Assembly (NCBI GenBank): GCA_032433765.1
Contig: JAVIAB010000059.1
Span: forward strand, 63,549,729-63,613,728
Length of the DNA: 64,000 nucleotides
Source: Megaustenia siamemsis
Lineage: Eukaryota; Mollusca; Gastropoda; Stylommatophora; Ariophantidae
Direction of reading: 5' to 3'
This document shows positions 15,401 to 28,400 of the stretch, in pieces. The notes below the pieces were generated by a model, which was given only the letters and a program-made list of their open reading frames with translations, did not search any database and had not been told where the DNA came from. A program made the translations under genes and the position numbers. Numbering within the stretch: the stretch's first letter is position 1; each line of letters begins with the position of its first letter.

Positions 15401-16376
15401 TACAGAGAAGGTCTGAACAACTCCACTGCACAACCAGGGATTCATAAATTGTATGGATGCATCACTTCTCAATGCTTAAAACCTAACTTCAAAGTAACAG
15501 CATCTTTTGAGTTATATCCAACATCATCTATTGAGTTATATCCAACATCATCTATTGAGTTATATCCAACATCATCTATTACATTATATACAACAGGCAA
15601 CAGCAGAGACTATTAGAGCTGACTCATAACAGAAAGTTGGCAGTGTTTGTTAAACCACTTATAGCAGGAAAGCATTCTGTAAGGATAGAGATTCAACCCT
15701 CATTCAGGCTGTCTATTGTCTTCTTAAATATTCATCATTTGTTGGTCATGTAATGAGAAGGAAACAGCTAGAATATATTGTAACAACTTGGAAAATTGAG
15801 GGACGAAGAGATAGAGGGAAGCAAAAAGAAAAGATACCAGACAAAAATGGCTTTGCAGGTCAACAACAGAAATAATAAATAACTGTCAAGATCGAAAGTT
15901 GTGGAGAGACGTGATCACCTATGCCAGCGGACATGGTATTTGATGATGATGATGATGATTGTCTTCTTTGGTTTTGGGTTTTTTTTTGTTGATTTCTTTT
16001 TAGTGCTGTTAAAATACCTGTGCCATTTGCACATGCTGAGTACCCTACTCTAAACACCAGTAAATAGGAAACTGTGTACATTTTATTAAAATGAAAGAAA
16101 TATGTACTCTACAATTGTTGCTTAAGGCACATGCTTTGAATCTTCTTCAAAATAGTGTAACAAGTGGTAAGGTAAAGAACAAGAGGTAGGGTTCGATCCC
16201 AACCGACGGCTTCCGGGTTCACCCAGCCTTTAATGAGTACCTGATTTTTTTTCAGGGAAAGTGAAGCGGCACGGGTGTAATACCGACCACATTACCCCAA
16301 AAATCATGTACCGAAGGTCTGTAAAATATATGGTCACTAACACCATATGCCCTATACACCGGCGCGACGGGGGTAC

Positions 16377-16407
<31 letters not shown>

Positions 16408-19400
16408 CAAGTGGCAAGGTGTTGGGTTATTCCAGAATTCCCAGCATGCCCACTTTTATCTGGTAACACCACATAAAGGATTGTCTAGTTGTACCAAATA
16501 AAAGTTGAACAAATCTCCAGAGATACTTACTTAATGCAAGATACTTTTGCTGCTGCATTCACTTGGCTACCATTCTTCTTTATCCGCTGACAAGGCATTT
16601 TTGGATGGGGTCAAAGCAAAGAAGTGCATATAAATGCATAAAACTACAAAGCTGCAGTAAAGATAATTGTAAGGAGAAATGAACAAATATAAAAATATAT
16701 ATTAAAAAATTAAAAAAATAAAAACAGTATGGTTAAAGCTTTACATAATAAATGATGACACAAATTAGAGCAACATTTTGGCTCAATAGGCCTTCAGCAG
16801 GAACAAACATACAACACACACACAGATATGTATTTAAAATAATTATTATAAAATAATAATTTCGAACTAGAATGAGAAATAAAAATAGGAAGGAAATGAC
16901 TTCCCATATAGAAGTTTACAGGGAGGTCATTTTATTCCTTTTTCAAGTTTTATTTCTCAGTTTTCGGTGCAGAGTTGCCTTCTCTCTATGATCCATATGT
17001 GGTGGCTCAGTATGGATAGATTGTTTCAGGTAAAACTGTGGTAAGGTAGAGTAGGGTCTTGATCGGTTATTTGCATAAAATAGATGTTTTAATATGAGTA
17101 CAAATAAAGGAGAGTTTTGAGAATGAGATAGATGTTGCAGATTCTGATTATCTTTACACTCAAACATTGTCAAGTATCTAGAACCAAAATGCCATTTTTA
17201 GACTGAAAGAAAAACTGATCACTTGATTTTAATTATAATCATCTTTTATTTGTATCTTAAACACCAGTACCCCCCGTGGTGATAGTTCCTCCTGGTGACT
17301 GGGCTGTCAGAATTGCTGAGAAGGTAGTGCTGGACTGCTCTGTGGGTGGTGACCCTCCTCCAGAAATCCTCTGGACCAAAAATAGCAGACCAGTAGAGCT
17401 AAATGATAGAATACAGAAACTGAGCAATGGATCGCTTGTCATCTATGATCTAACTGTAGGTATCAGACACCTGGTCAGCTTACTTCTTTAATGACTATCT
17501 TGTGACCAACAGGCATGATAAATCCTGGCAACTGATCCTATTCCTCTATTTTCAATTTTGAGATCAGTGTTTGACTTTTGTGTGTATATTTGCTTTATAG
17601 TAGCACTTTCCCTATCATGTCTGTTTTTGTATAAATATTTGTTCTCTTGTGTCTGATGAAGGATTATGCTGAAATATCATAGTTTGTCTCATCTCTCTAT
17701 AGGTTTAGCTGCTTAATATAATGTTATGTTTATTTTATGTTTTCTGCAGATCTATTCACGACCTCACATGATATTTAATATTGTTATTGAGTTATTTGCG
17801 AGTCATCATCATTGCACTCCGAACATGTCCATAGGTGCTCAGATCCCCTCCTCAGCAAGTCCCGCAGTGTCCAGCGACTGACAACTCCAGTTCTGTGTTG
17901 GTTGATAAGTCTTCTTACACGCTCACTAAGTTTCTCATTTCTGGCCGTGCCCTTCTTAACTCCCATCTCCATCATCCGAAGAAGTGACGTGGATCTGTGT
18001 TTGTCGAAGTCCTGTGCTCTTCCCACATCTCAGAGGGCATTGATAATGTCCGCCCGATACATTGGTTGCCCATCCTCAACGACAGTGCAGCTAGCCCAAC
18101 CTGCCCGCTCTTTCATTTCCCTGTACTCCTGCATGTCCAGGGACATAGACAAATGTGACCTTACATAATTTATGTAATTAAATTTATATTTAATGTATGA
18201 ATTATTATATAGTTTATGTTTGTGCTTAACTCTTTAATGGTACTAGTTGCTTTGTTTTCAAGACATAAACTCACATAACTTTCCTCATCGTGTATACTAA
18301 AGCTGTTAGTTTGAATGTGTTACATTTTTTTTCTTATGTCCAATTTTTTGTTTAAATGTTTGTTTTCTATTCAAAATCTTCTCGTTTCCTGAAGCATTGG
18401 TAGAACAGTGGCTAGTGATCTGATCTCCTGAGGACAAGAGGTTGGATTTGATCCTGGTCAACTGCTTCTAGGCTCTTAACTGGGTGTTGAATATTTTCGA
18501 CGGGGAAGGGGGGGGGGGAGTAGCAGTGGGGTAGTGTAGACCACATTACCCTTTAATGTGTAGTTGGTCACAAATTGTGGATAATATCATGTTATTCCCG
18601 TTAACTTTTTTGTTACCAAGGTTTTTTTTAGTACAAAGGATTGAGATTTCAGAAACAAAATTTTGCATGGACATTATGTTTTAACTATATGTTTTATCTT
18701 TATCTAAGACATAACATATTGTTTATGAATTTTTAGATAATTGAACAAGGAATTGAATTTCACCAATGCCAAGATGGTACAAGACATGTAAAAAGAATAC
18801 AGTTTGATAATGATTGACACTAATCAAATTGAGAGTGACACACTTTGAGGCTAAGCGTACGCTGCCGAAATCAGCATGACACACTTTGCGTTGAAACGTA
18901 CAAAAAGAGTTAAGTCATAGGATGTGACAGAATTATTTCTTTAATTTCGTACTCTGGTATATGTCTCTTAATTATTGCATACTTTATGACCCTATGGAGC
19001 CGTGATAGCTCAGTGGTTAGTGAACTGGACTACAAAGGACAAGAGGTAGGGTTCGATCCCTACCGACGGCTTCCGGTTCACCCAGCCTTTAAGTGGGTAC
19101 CGGATTTTTTTCTGGGAAAGTAAAGCAGCGCGGGCATAATACTGACCACATTACCCCAAAAAATCATATGCCGAAGGTCTGTAAAATTTATGGTCACTAA
19201 CACCATATTCCCTATACACCACTTGGTGTGACGGGGGTACTTTACTTTTTTTTTTTTTACTTATGACCCTATGTATTTTTGACTTCTGCAACAACTCTAT
19301 GCATTGTATGCATACAGAGCTCACCTCCACTTTTCTTATCATGCTCATCAAATCACTCAGTATGCAGGCGTGGGTGTAGTCTTGTGACTCTAGCCAGATG

Positions 19401-22400
19401 AATGCTCTAGTCACTGCCATCACCTCCATCGTCATGCAACTCATGGTCATACAATATGCACCTGTCTTCTTTGACTATTCTCCCTGCCAAACATACTGTA
19501 AATACCCATGCATTCCTTTTGTGTTGTTTAACAGATCCAATATTCTTTGAATGCTTTATTGTTTAAGGTTACCTTTTTAAATAACTTAGTTGAATCTTTC
19601 TCCAACACTAGGCATCCGATGCAGCCACATATAAATGTATAGCTATCAATGATGCAGGAACATCTGAGGCTCAGTCTATTGTCACAGTCAAATGTAAGTC
19701 CAACATCTAATTCAATATAAAATATTTCATGTTAAGATGCAATCACAAAGCCATTTAGCTATCTTTACAAATATCATTAATAACAACATTAAAGAATCAA
19801 CGCATCTGGGGACTAATGAACCTGAACGACTCATTACAAGGTTGGCCCAATGCTACATAAGACAGCAATTGAGTACTTACCCACATATTGTAACATTTTA
19901 TATAATAAATAAGTTAGTTAGTTTCTCTTATGCCGAAGACAGCACATAGGACAAAAACTAGAAATCTCTGTGTCTCACGATTCACTGCTAGGTCTTGTCA
20001 GTCTTAACAAATGAAGAGCTGGACACTTGCAAATGAAAAGAAAAGTGTTGCACTCCAATGAGGTAGTTTAGAAACAACAAATGAAGTTGACAAAACAATT
20101 GTACAAACTAAAAAAAAAGTAAAGAGCCCGTCACACCAAGTGGTGTATAGGGAATATGATTTTAGTAACTATAATTTTTACAGACCTTCAGCACATGATT
20201 TTTGGGGTAATGAGATCGGTATTACGTCCTTGCCGCTTTACTTTCCCAGAAAAAAAACCTGGTATCTATTAAAGACTGGGTAAACCTGGAAGCCGTCAAT
20301 GAGGATCGTACCTCTTGTCCTTTGTAGTCCAGTTCACTAACCAAAGTTAGAGCTATCGCAGGTCCCTTATAAAAACTATGATCATTTAAAATAGGGAAAA
20401 AACAACACCCACATGACATTTACATGTCAATAACGATAATAACAGCTGGTGATCTGCGTGAGGACTCAAAGAAGACCATGAGTCAGATGTATAGGTTTTA
20501 TTACAAAATTAACAAAACTAACAACTAAAATTAGCAGAACCAAATGTGACATTTGGCCTAAGAAAAAGAGCTGCATCTCTCCACAATATAGTTAGGTACT
20601 ATGGATAATATAAGATAATATTATTTTCTACATCATATAGCTATAATAGCTTAAAGATTCAAATCTATGTTCCTTCATCTACTTGCATTTTTTGTTTTTC
20701 TAGCTGAGCCAAAGTTCAAGATAGAACCAAGTAATGCCTTAGTTGAGATAGGCCAGACTGTCATCTTTGACTGTGTTGCTGAGGGTGTTCCTACCCCAAC
20801 AATGTATTGGTGGAAAGAAGCAGACGAGATTATTTCAGAAGGGAGAGTTGCTGTTCTTGGCAATAATTCTTTGAGGTTGGTTTCATGTTTTCTTTTCTAT
20901 TTCTCTTTTATTGCCTGCTAGGAACAAGTTTGTTTTTTTCATATATTCATGAATAGCCTACTATATATCTGTTGGAACAAGTATTTTTAAAATATATTTA
21001 GGAATAGCTATACAGAAAAGCCACAAAAGCACAAATTTAAATGGGAGCCAGTAGTGGGGTGTAACGTTTACTCCTACAAGGTATGGTGACAGCTTTTTAC
21101 AAAATAGGAACACAACAAAATACTGATGTTTTGGCCTACATGCGGCCTTCTTAAAAAAACAAGAACAATGACAACAAGTGATGAAACACAGATAAATACT
21201 ACTATATCTAAGATGATTGGGACAGGTAAGTTCCAATCGAATAACCTTTAAGAGTAATGCTGAACTGAAGATGTGATTTGGGCCCAATTTTTTTAGGAGT
21301 TCTTAGTTCAGTTCATCAGAAGGGGGAGAAGTGCATTATTTGCCTTGAGGGTGAATACATCTATCTATCTTTTGTCCTTTCGAGCCGAAGACGGTAGTGT
21401 ATGCCATTTATATAATAAGATCTTTAGTAGAAAGAGCCGTAGAGGTGAAAACAGATCTATACCTATGTTTCATAGATTACACCAAGGCATTTGACAAAGT
21501 AAAGCACCAAGAAATAATCAACATTTTAGAAAGTATAAACATAGACAGCAAAGATCTAAGAATAATAAAGAACATGTACTGGCAACAAACAGCGGCCAAA
21601 AGAACTGGAAACCAATTGGGAATGTTTCAACAAATAAAACAGGGTGTTAGACAAGGTTGTGTGCTGTCACCAGATTTGTTTAATATTTATAGTGAGATTA
21701 TTTTAAGATCCATAAGGGGCATGCCTGGAAATAACAATTGGAGGTCATAATATAAATAATCTAAGGTATGCTGATGATACAGTCTTAATCGCTAAGAGTG
21801 AAAATGAGTTACAAGAAATGTTGGACATTATAGTGAAAGAAAGCAAAAATAAAGGACTCAGCCTTAATAGCAAAAAGACAGAGGTAATGGTAACAACAAA
21901 GAAAAAGACATCACCTCAGTGCAAAATAAAGACAAGTGGAACAATATTAAAACAGGTAAATGAATTTAAATATTTGGGAACTTTTTTTAACCTCAGACGG
22001 AAGATGTACAAAAGAGGTGAGATGCAGAATGGCTCAGGCAAAAGCAGCTTTCCAGAAAATGAGGAAAATACTATGCAATCCATTTTTGACAATAGAAACA
22101 AGAAAAAGAGTTCTTAAATGTTATGTAGTGCCAGTCTTAACATATGGATGTGAGTCATGGACATTAGGAGAACAGACAAAAAAATCACTGGAGTCTGTAG
22201 AAATGTCGTTTTACAGAAGAATATTGAGAGTACCATGGACAGCTAAGAAGAGTAATGAAGATGTTCTGAGAGAGGTCAAAGCAAAAAGAGAGCTAATTTC
22301 CAATATTATGAAGAAGCAATCATAATTTTTTGGCCATGTAATGAGAAGAGAACAACTTGAATATATTGTAACAACTGGAAAAATTGAAGGATGAAGAGAT

Positions 22401-25400
22401 AGAGGGAAGCAAAGAGAAAAAATACCAGACAGCTTAAGAGAATGGCTTGGCAGAAGGTCAACAACAGAAATGATAAATAGCTGCCGAGATCGAAAGTTGT
22501 GGAGAGACATGATCACCTACACCAGTAGGCCCGGTACTTGATGATGATGATGATGATGACATAAATAATGTGTCTTTACAGTAGCATACATCAATAATGT
22601 GTCTTTACAATAGCGTACATCAATAATGTGTCTTTACAATAGCGTACATCAATAATGTGTCTTTACAATAGCGTACATCAATAATGTGTCTTTACAATAG
22701 CATACATCAATAAAGTGTCTTTACAGTAGCGTACATCAATAAAGTGTCTTTACAATAGCGTACATCAATAAACTGTCTTTACAATAGCGTACATCAATAA
22801 TGTGTCTTTACAATAGCGTACATCAATAATGTGTCTTTACAATAGCGTACATCAATAATGTGTCTTTACAATAGCATACATCAATAATGTGTCTTTATAA
22901 TAGCGTACATCATTCCTGTCTCCTCTAACGATTTCTTGGCAAAGTTCAAAACTCTTTGACCGACCCTGTACTTTCTTCTATCCATCTCTTGATGTTATCC
23001 ATCTATATATCTATTGACCTTTCTAGCTGTAGCTGACCCATAGGGCATAGACCCAAATGCTTTTTCTCTTATCTAAATCTTTATTCTAGCAGTTTTCAAT
23101 CCTAAAGATATTTTATCAAACTCGCCATTTGTCTCTGTTCTGTGCAAGCAGCCAATACCTGGAGGGAGCCAATTCCTGCTGCTTTTGCCTCTCTGATCAA
23201 TGTTTTTCTCAATGTCTCTCTGGGTCAGCCTCTTACCCTCTTACCTGTTGTTTCCAACATGAGGGCTTGCTTTGTTATTCGGTTATTATCTCTCCTCATC
23301 ACATGACTAACATATGACCATCATCTTTTCTTGATTACTGAAGATATTAGTGGTTGATTGGCGATTTCTCTAATTTCCTCGTTTCTTTTGAATTCGTTCC
23401 ATGCTGTACCAAGTATTTTCCTTAGACATTTATTTTCGAATGCGATCAGCTTGATGTTATAGATACTCTTTAGTCTTGTCTGCCTCTGCCTAGCCTACTT
23501 TATATTCTTTTTAAGATGACTTTCAGTAATATGTGTCTCTTTCTCATTGAATCTTCATCTTGATTCCTGATTCTTCAAACAGCTTTTAGATGTCGCATCG
23601 GGCTCGTAGGGTTTTCCACCATCCATCTCTACTCTGGGTAAGATGTTCAATCTATCTTATCCAATGAGCCTATGCCTGTCTGCTTTACTTCTCTTATAAG
23701 TGTTCTTTTCAGTGTCTCTCTAGGTCTTCCTCTTTTTCTGTATCCTGATGCTGCCCTTAGAAGAGCATGTTTTGAATTTCTGCTGTCTTTTCTTAGGCAT
23801 TTGTCTTCAAAAGCATTTAGTTTTTTCTCTATCTCCTTTGTTGTTTTCTAGCTTTCAGATGCATAGGTAAGGGGTGATAATACATTTGTGTTGAATATTC
23901 TAAGTTTAGTTTTCTTGCTCAGTATTTTTTATTTGTATATTTTGTCCAGGTTTTTAAAATTCGTTGTTGCTTTTGCTACCCTACTTCTGAACTCTCTCTT
24001 TAACTTTCTTGATCTATATTAGTACCTAGATATAAAGATTGGTCTTCTTATTCCATTGCCTGATGATTTAGATATATGTTGCCATCCGCTAGTGTTTTTT
24101 TTTTTTTATTTTTTCATTGTTTTGAATCTTCATAATTAATCTTAGTTAAACTCCAGTTAAATGAGTTTAAAATAATAATTAGTTGTTGTCCCAAGATTCT
24201 CTCTTACACCTGAAGTTTAGTTTAGTTGAGAGATCATCTTCAATGCACATCAGGTTACTCCGGAGTGCTTAGATCGTAATCCCAGCACCTCCTTCATTAT
24301 GTACCATTGTCACACACAGGTGAAAGCACCAAAGATGGTTTCTGCTTAGATGTATCAACTACATTACTCTGGTGATGACCTTGAAAATGGATAGCGTAAT
24401 TGGGTAGATTCTTATCTCTTAACAGTTTTTGCCCTGGCAGTGGCGATACTTAGTCTACTCTTTTCTATTTTTAAACTGCCAAGGATTCTTCAACATTACA
24501 CATTGGACCTCCATTTTTGTCTTTATCTGAGAGGGCTAAATATTAGATCTCATTGCTCAGAAGCCAGAGGAGGGTAGAAGCAAGAAAAATCTAAAGATTT
24601 AAATAGAAAAATTCCGACCACCTGTGGTGGGATTCAAATCCAGGACTTTCCCGTCCAGAGGCTGATGTTTTATCTCTAGACCACCCAGCCCCTCACCTGA
24701 AATAAGAACAAACTGTAATCTTCGCAATGAACAGGATATTATAGACCGAATGCCCATCTCCACAGACAGCAAGTAATCCATAACCTGCAGTAAATACCAG
24801 GCCAGTCTTCAGACCCAGAACATGCCATTAAAATGTGTACAATTTGCAGAGCTAAAATGAGCCATCCAACCCCTACAAAATAATGAGTGGCCGACGAGTC
24901 TTTTTTTGTTGACACTCAAGAAGACATTCTGCTTATTAAAAGATGATTAATGGAGACAACTCATCTTTTCATTGGTGTCACTGAAGGACTCAGGACTGAT
25001 TGGAATCTGTTTCATTTGTTTCTGGACACTCCTGTGTGAAAGGAAACGAACAAACTTGACAGTCTGGCTGAAACAGTTCCCATGGATGGTAGATGTGCAA
25101 TGGATCAAGTTGATATTCTGAATGCCCTCAGAGAGGCAAGGCACACTGTTGAGTCAATTAATGATCATGAATTTACAACCATGTTCAGACTACACGAACA
25201 TCATGTCAAAGCTGGGGATGCCAGAAATGAGTGTTATACGGGGTGGGGAGACATAATAGAATAACACGGAAGTGGAATCACCAGTCTCCACACACTGAGA
25301 GACATACTGAGGAGGAAATTGAAACACTTAAGGACATGTCTGATGTGCTATGAAGATGATCCATCAACTAAACTAAACTAAACTCATCTTTTCATGACAT

Positions 25401-28400
25401 ATGAACATAAGAAACTGGCCGCAGAACTAGAAGAAAGATTGATTATTTGCTACCTACTTCATCTTTCCTGCATTAAATGGGTACCAGATTTTTTTCTGGG
25501 GAAAGTAAAGCAGCACGGGCATAATACCGACCACATTACCCCAAAAATCATGTGCTGAAGGTATGTAAAATTTATGGTCACTAACACCATATTCCCTATA
25601 CGCCACTTGGCATTACAGGCCAACTTTACTTTTTTTTTTTTTTTTTTTTTACTTCATCTTTCCTGTCTCAATTACCTTTCAGCATCAACAAGTAGTTTGT
25701 GGTCATTTGCTCTTTTATTGGTCTCGCTGTGTACATTGCTTTCATTTGTTAGTTCAAGAATTAGTTCATCTTATCACTTTTCTTTGTATAACATTTCTTT
25801 TAAGTCTGTTGTTTTCTTATTTCATTTAGGATTGTTGCCACACAGCAAAGTGATGCTGGATTATACAGATGCTTTGCTAGCAACCCCTTGGGCAAGACGT
25901 TTGTGGAAACCTACCTAAATGTGGTAGGTTAGTACTTTTTTCTGCAATAATTTTATATCAAATTTACATTATAATTTTTGCATCAATGATCATTTGTGGA
26001 TTTCTTGTCAAATTAATTTTTTTTTTCTGCATGAAATATTATATACATATTCTATTTATGTTGGTACAGTAATGATTTGGGGGTCACTTGAAAACCCTGG
26101 ACCATACACCATGTAATTGCACTAGGGCATGCAGGCCCTCACAGCCTCCCAGAAACCCCCCTTCCAGCTCCCAGAAAGTGGATAAATGTTATAAAAATTG
26201 TTTTTTTCCTCACTGTTGTATCAACATGGAAATGTTTTTAGTATGAATATTTTGGTGCTAGATGACTAGAACTTGTTCAATGTTCATTAAGGTTAACCTG
26301 TCAGCTAAACTTGTTCTGTTCTTCTTCTTTGTGGTCACCCATTAAATCTTTCCATACAGGAGCTTTCTATCAATGCAACAGAAGAGATTTCAGAGACAAC
26401 ATTTTTCATGGTTTTAACTCTTTCCGTATGGAAGCTTTCTATCAATGCAACAGAAGAGATTTCAGAGACAACATTTTTCATGGTTTTAACTCTTTCCGTA
26501 TGGAAGCTTTCTATCAATGCAACAGAAGAGATTTCAGAGACAACATTTTTCATGGTTTTAACTCTTTCCGTATGGAAGCTTTCTATCAATGCAATAGAAG
26601 AGATTTCAGAGACAACATTTTTCATGGTTTTAACTCTTTCCGTATGGAAGCTTTCTATCAATGCAATAGAAGAGATTTCAGAGACAACATTTTTCATGGT
26701 TTTAACTCTTTCCGTATGGAAGCTTTCTATCAATGCAATAGAAGAGATTTCAGAGACAACATTTTTCATGGTTTTAACTCTTTCCATATGGAAGCTTTCT
26801 ATCAATGCAATAGAAGAGATTTCAGAGACAACATTTTTCACGGTTTTAACTCTTTCCGTATGGAAGCTTTCTATCAATGCAATAGAAGAGATTTCAGAGA
26901 CAAAAATTTTCATGGTTTTAGAAATCAATCTACATATTTATATTTATCTAAAATATAACATTATTATAAATGAATTTTTAGATAATTGAACAGGGTATTA
27001 GATTTCACCAATTCCAAGATGATACAAGACATGTAAAAAGAATATGGTTTGATGATGGTCATACTTATCAAATTGAGAGTGGCACACCATGTGGCAAAAC
27101 GTACATGGCCAACATTGGCATGGCTAACAGTGCGGCGAAATGTACGGAGAGAGTTAAGGGGGTGTTGCAACTAAACTAATGTCTGATGTCTTCACTGCGA
27201 GAAAGACTAGTTGCATTGAATCTAAAATTCTCTTTTCCTTGTCTTGGTACATTCTGACAGACTGCTTTTTTTGTTTACCTCTTAAATCTTCCATTTGTAA
27301 TGTTGTCATCTCCTTCTATTGTTAGTACATTGTGAGTGGCTGCTGTTGATTCATTTTTTGCCATTACCCTCCTTTCATTCTCTTTAAACTTTGATAGATT
27401 CTGACAAACTGCTATTGGTTTTACCCCTGAATTTTACTTTCAGCATTAATACTGTTATTCAAATCAAATTATAACCATTAACTTTGTCTTTCCATATAGA
27501 GGAAGAGGTATGTTTACAGCACTTTGAAAAAATGACAAATAATCAACAACAGAAAAAAAAAACCAAAGAACAATATATGGACCGAAGCAGGATCGAACCC
27601 GTACTCAGTGACACAACGCCTTGCCACAAGAAGCCAAACGCTAGGGAACACTGCCACTCAGCTAACAGTGGCGATGTTCCCTAACATTTGGCTTTTCATG
27701 GCAAAGCGTTGTGCCACTGACTATGGGTTCGATCCTGCTTCGGTCCATATATTGTTCTTTGTTGTTTTTTTTTCTGTTGTTGATTATTTGTCATTTTTTC
27801 CATGTGCTGTAAACATACCTCTTCCTCTGAATTGTTTTGCTGATTATCGCCTCAGAAGTTTCCCTCTATAATAATATTCATTTATTATTATTTGTCTCCT
27901 CCTCTCTTTCCATATACTATGTTCCTACAACTATGATGTTGAAACCTAAAGTAACCCATGATTTTGTACATATTTAGATACTTTCTAATTGCTACTCAAG
28001 CATTTTTATTAACAAGAACATGCCGCACACATATTAGAATGACTATGTTTATGATAATTTATATAATTTTCCCAAATGGTACTGCTGCATCTGAATATAC
28101 TTTTATGTTTTCCTAAATAATAATAATTTCTATATCCTAATCATCATGATCAAGTACCATGCCTGCTGGTGTAGGTGATCATGTCTCTCCACAACTTTCA
28201 ATCATGACAGTTACTTATCATTTCTGTTGTTGACCTTCTGCCAAGCCATTCTCTTAAGCTGTCTGGTATCTTTTCTCTTTGTTTCTCTCTATCTCTTCAT
28301 CTCTCAATTTTCCCAGTTGTCACAATATATTCCATCTGTTCCCTTTTCATTACAATGCCAAAAATGATGATAGTTTCTTCCTAATATCGGAAATTAGATT

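Noticed and set aside
17456..17459. Alternative donor at 17460 for the Ig4 exon
   Set aside because: It would leave phase 1, while the next exon at 19612 must be read in phase 0.
18996..19070. Functional tRNA gene
   Set aside because: Box A and B are present, but the sequence is the head of a SINE with body, T tail and target duplications. No intact cloverleaf acceptor stem is seen.
21397..22325. Host reverse-transcriptase-like gene
   Set aside because: Frameshifts, stops, multiple 3'-end copies and a GATGAT tail mark it as a dead LINE.
26311..26989. Three overlapping open frames (193-215 codons) on both strands
   Set aside because: A 72-bp MITE-end repeat; same artefact.
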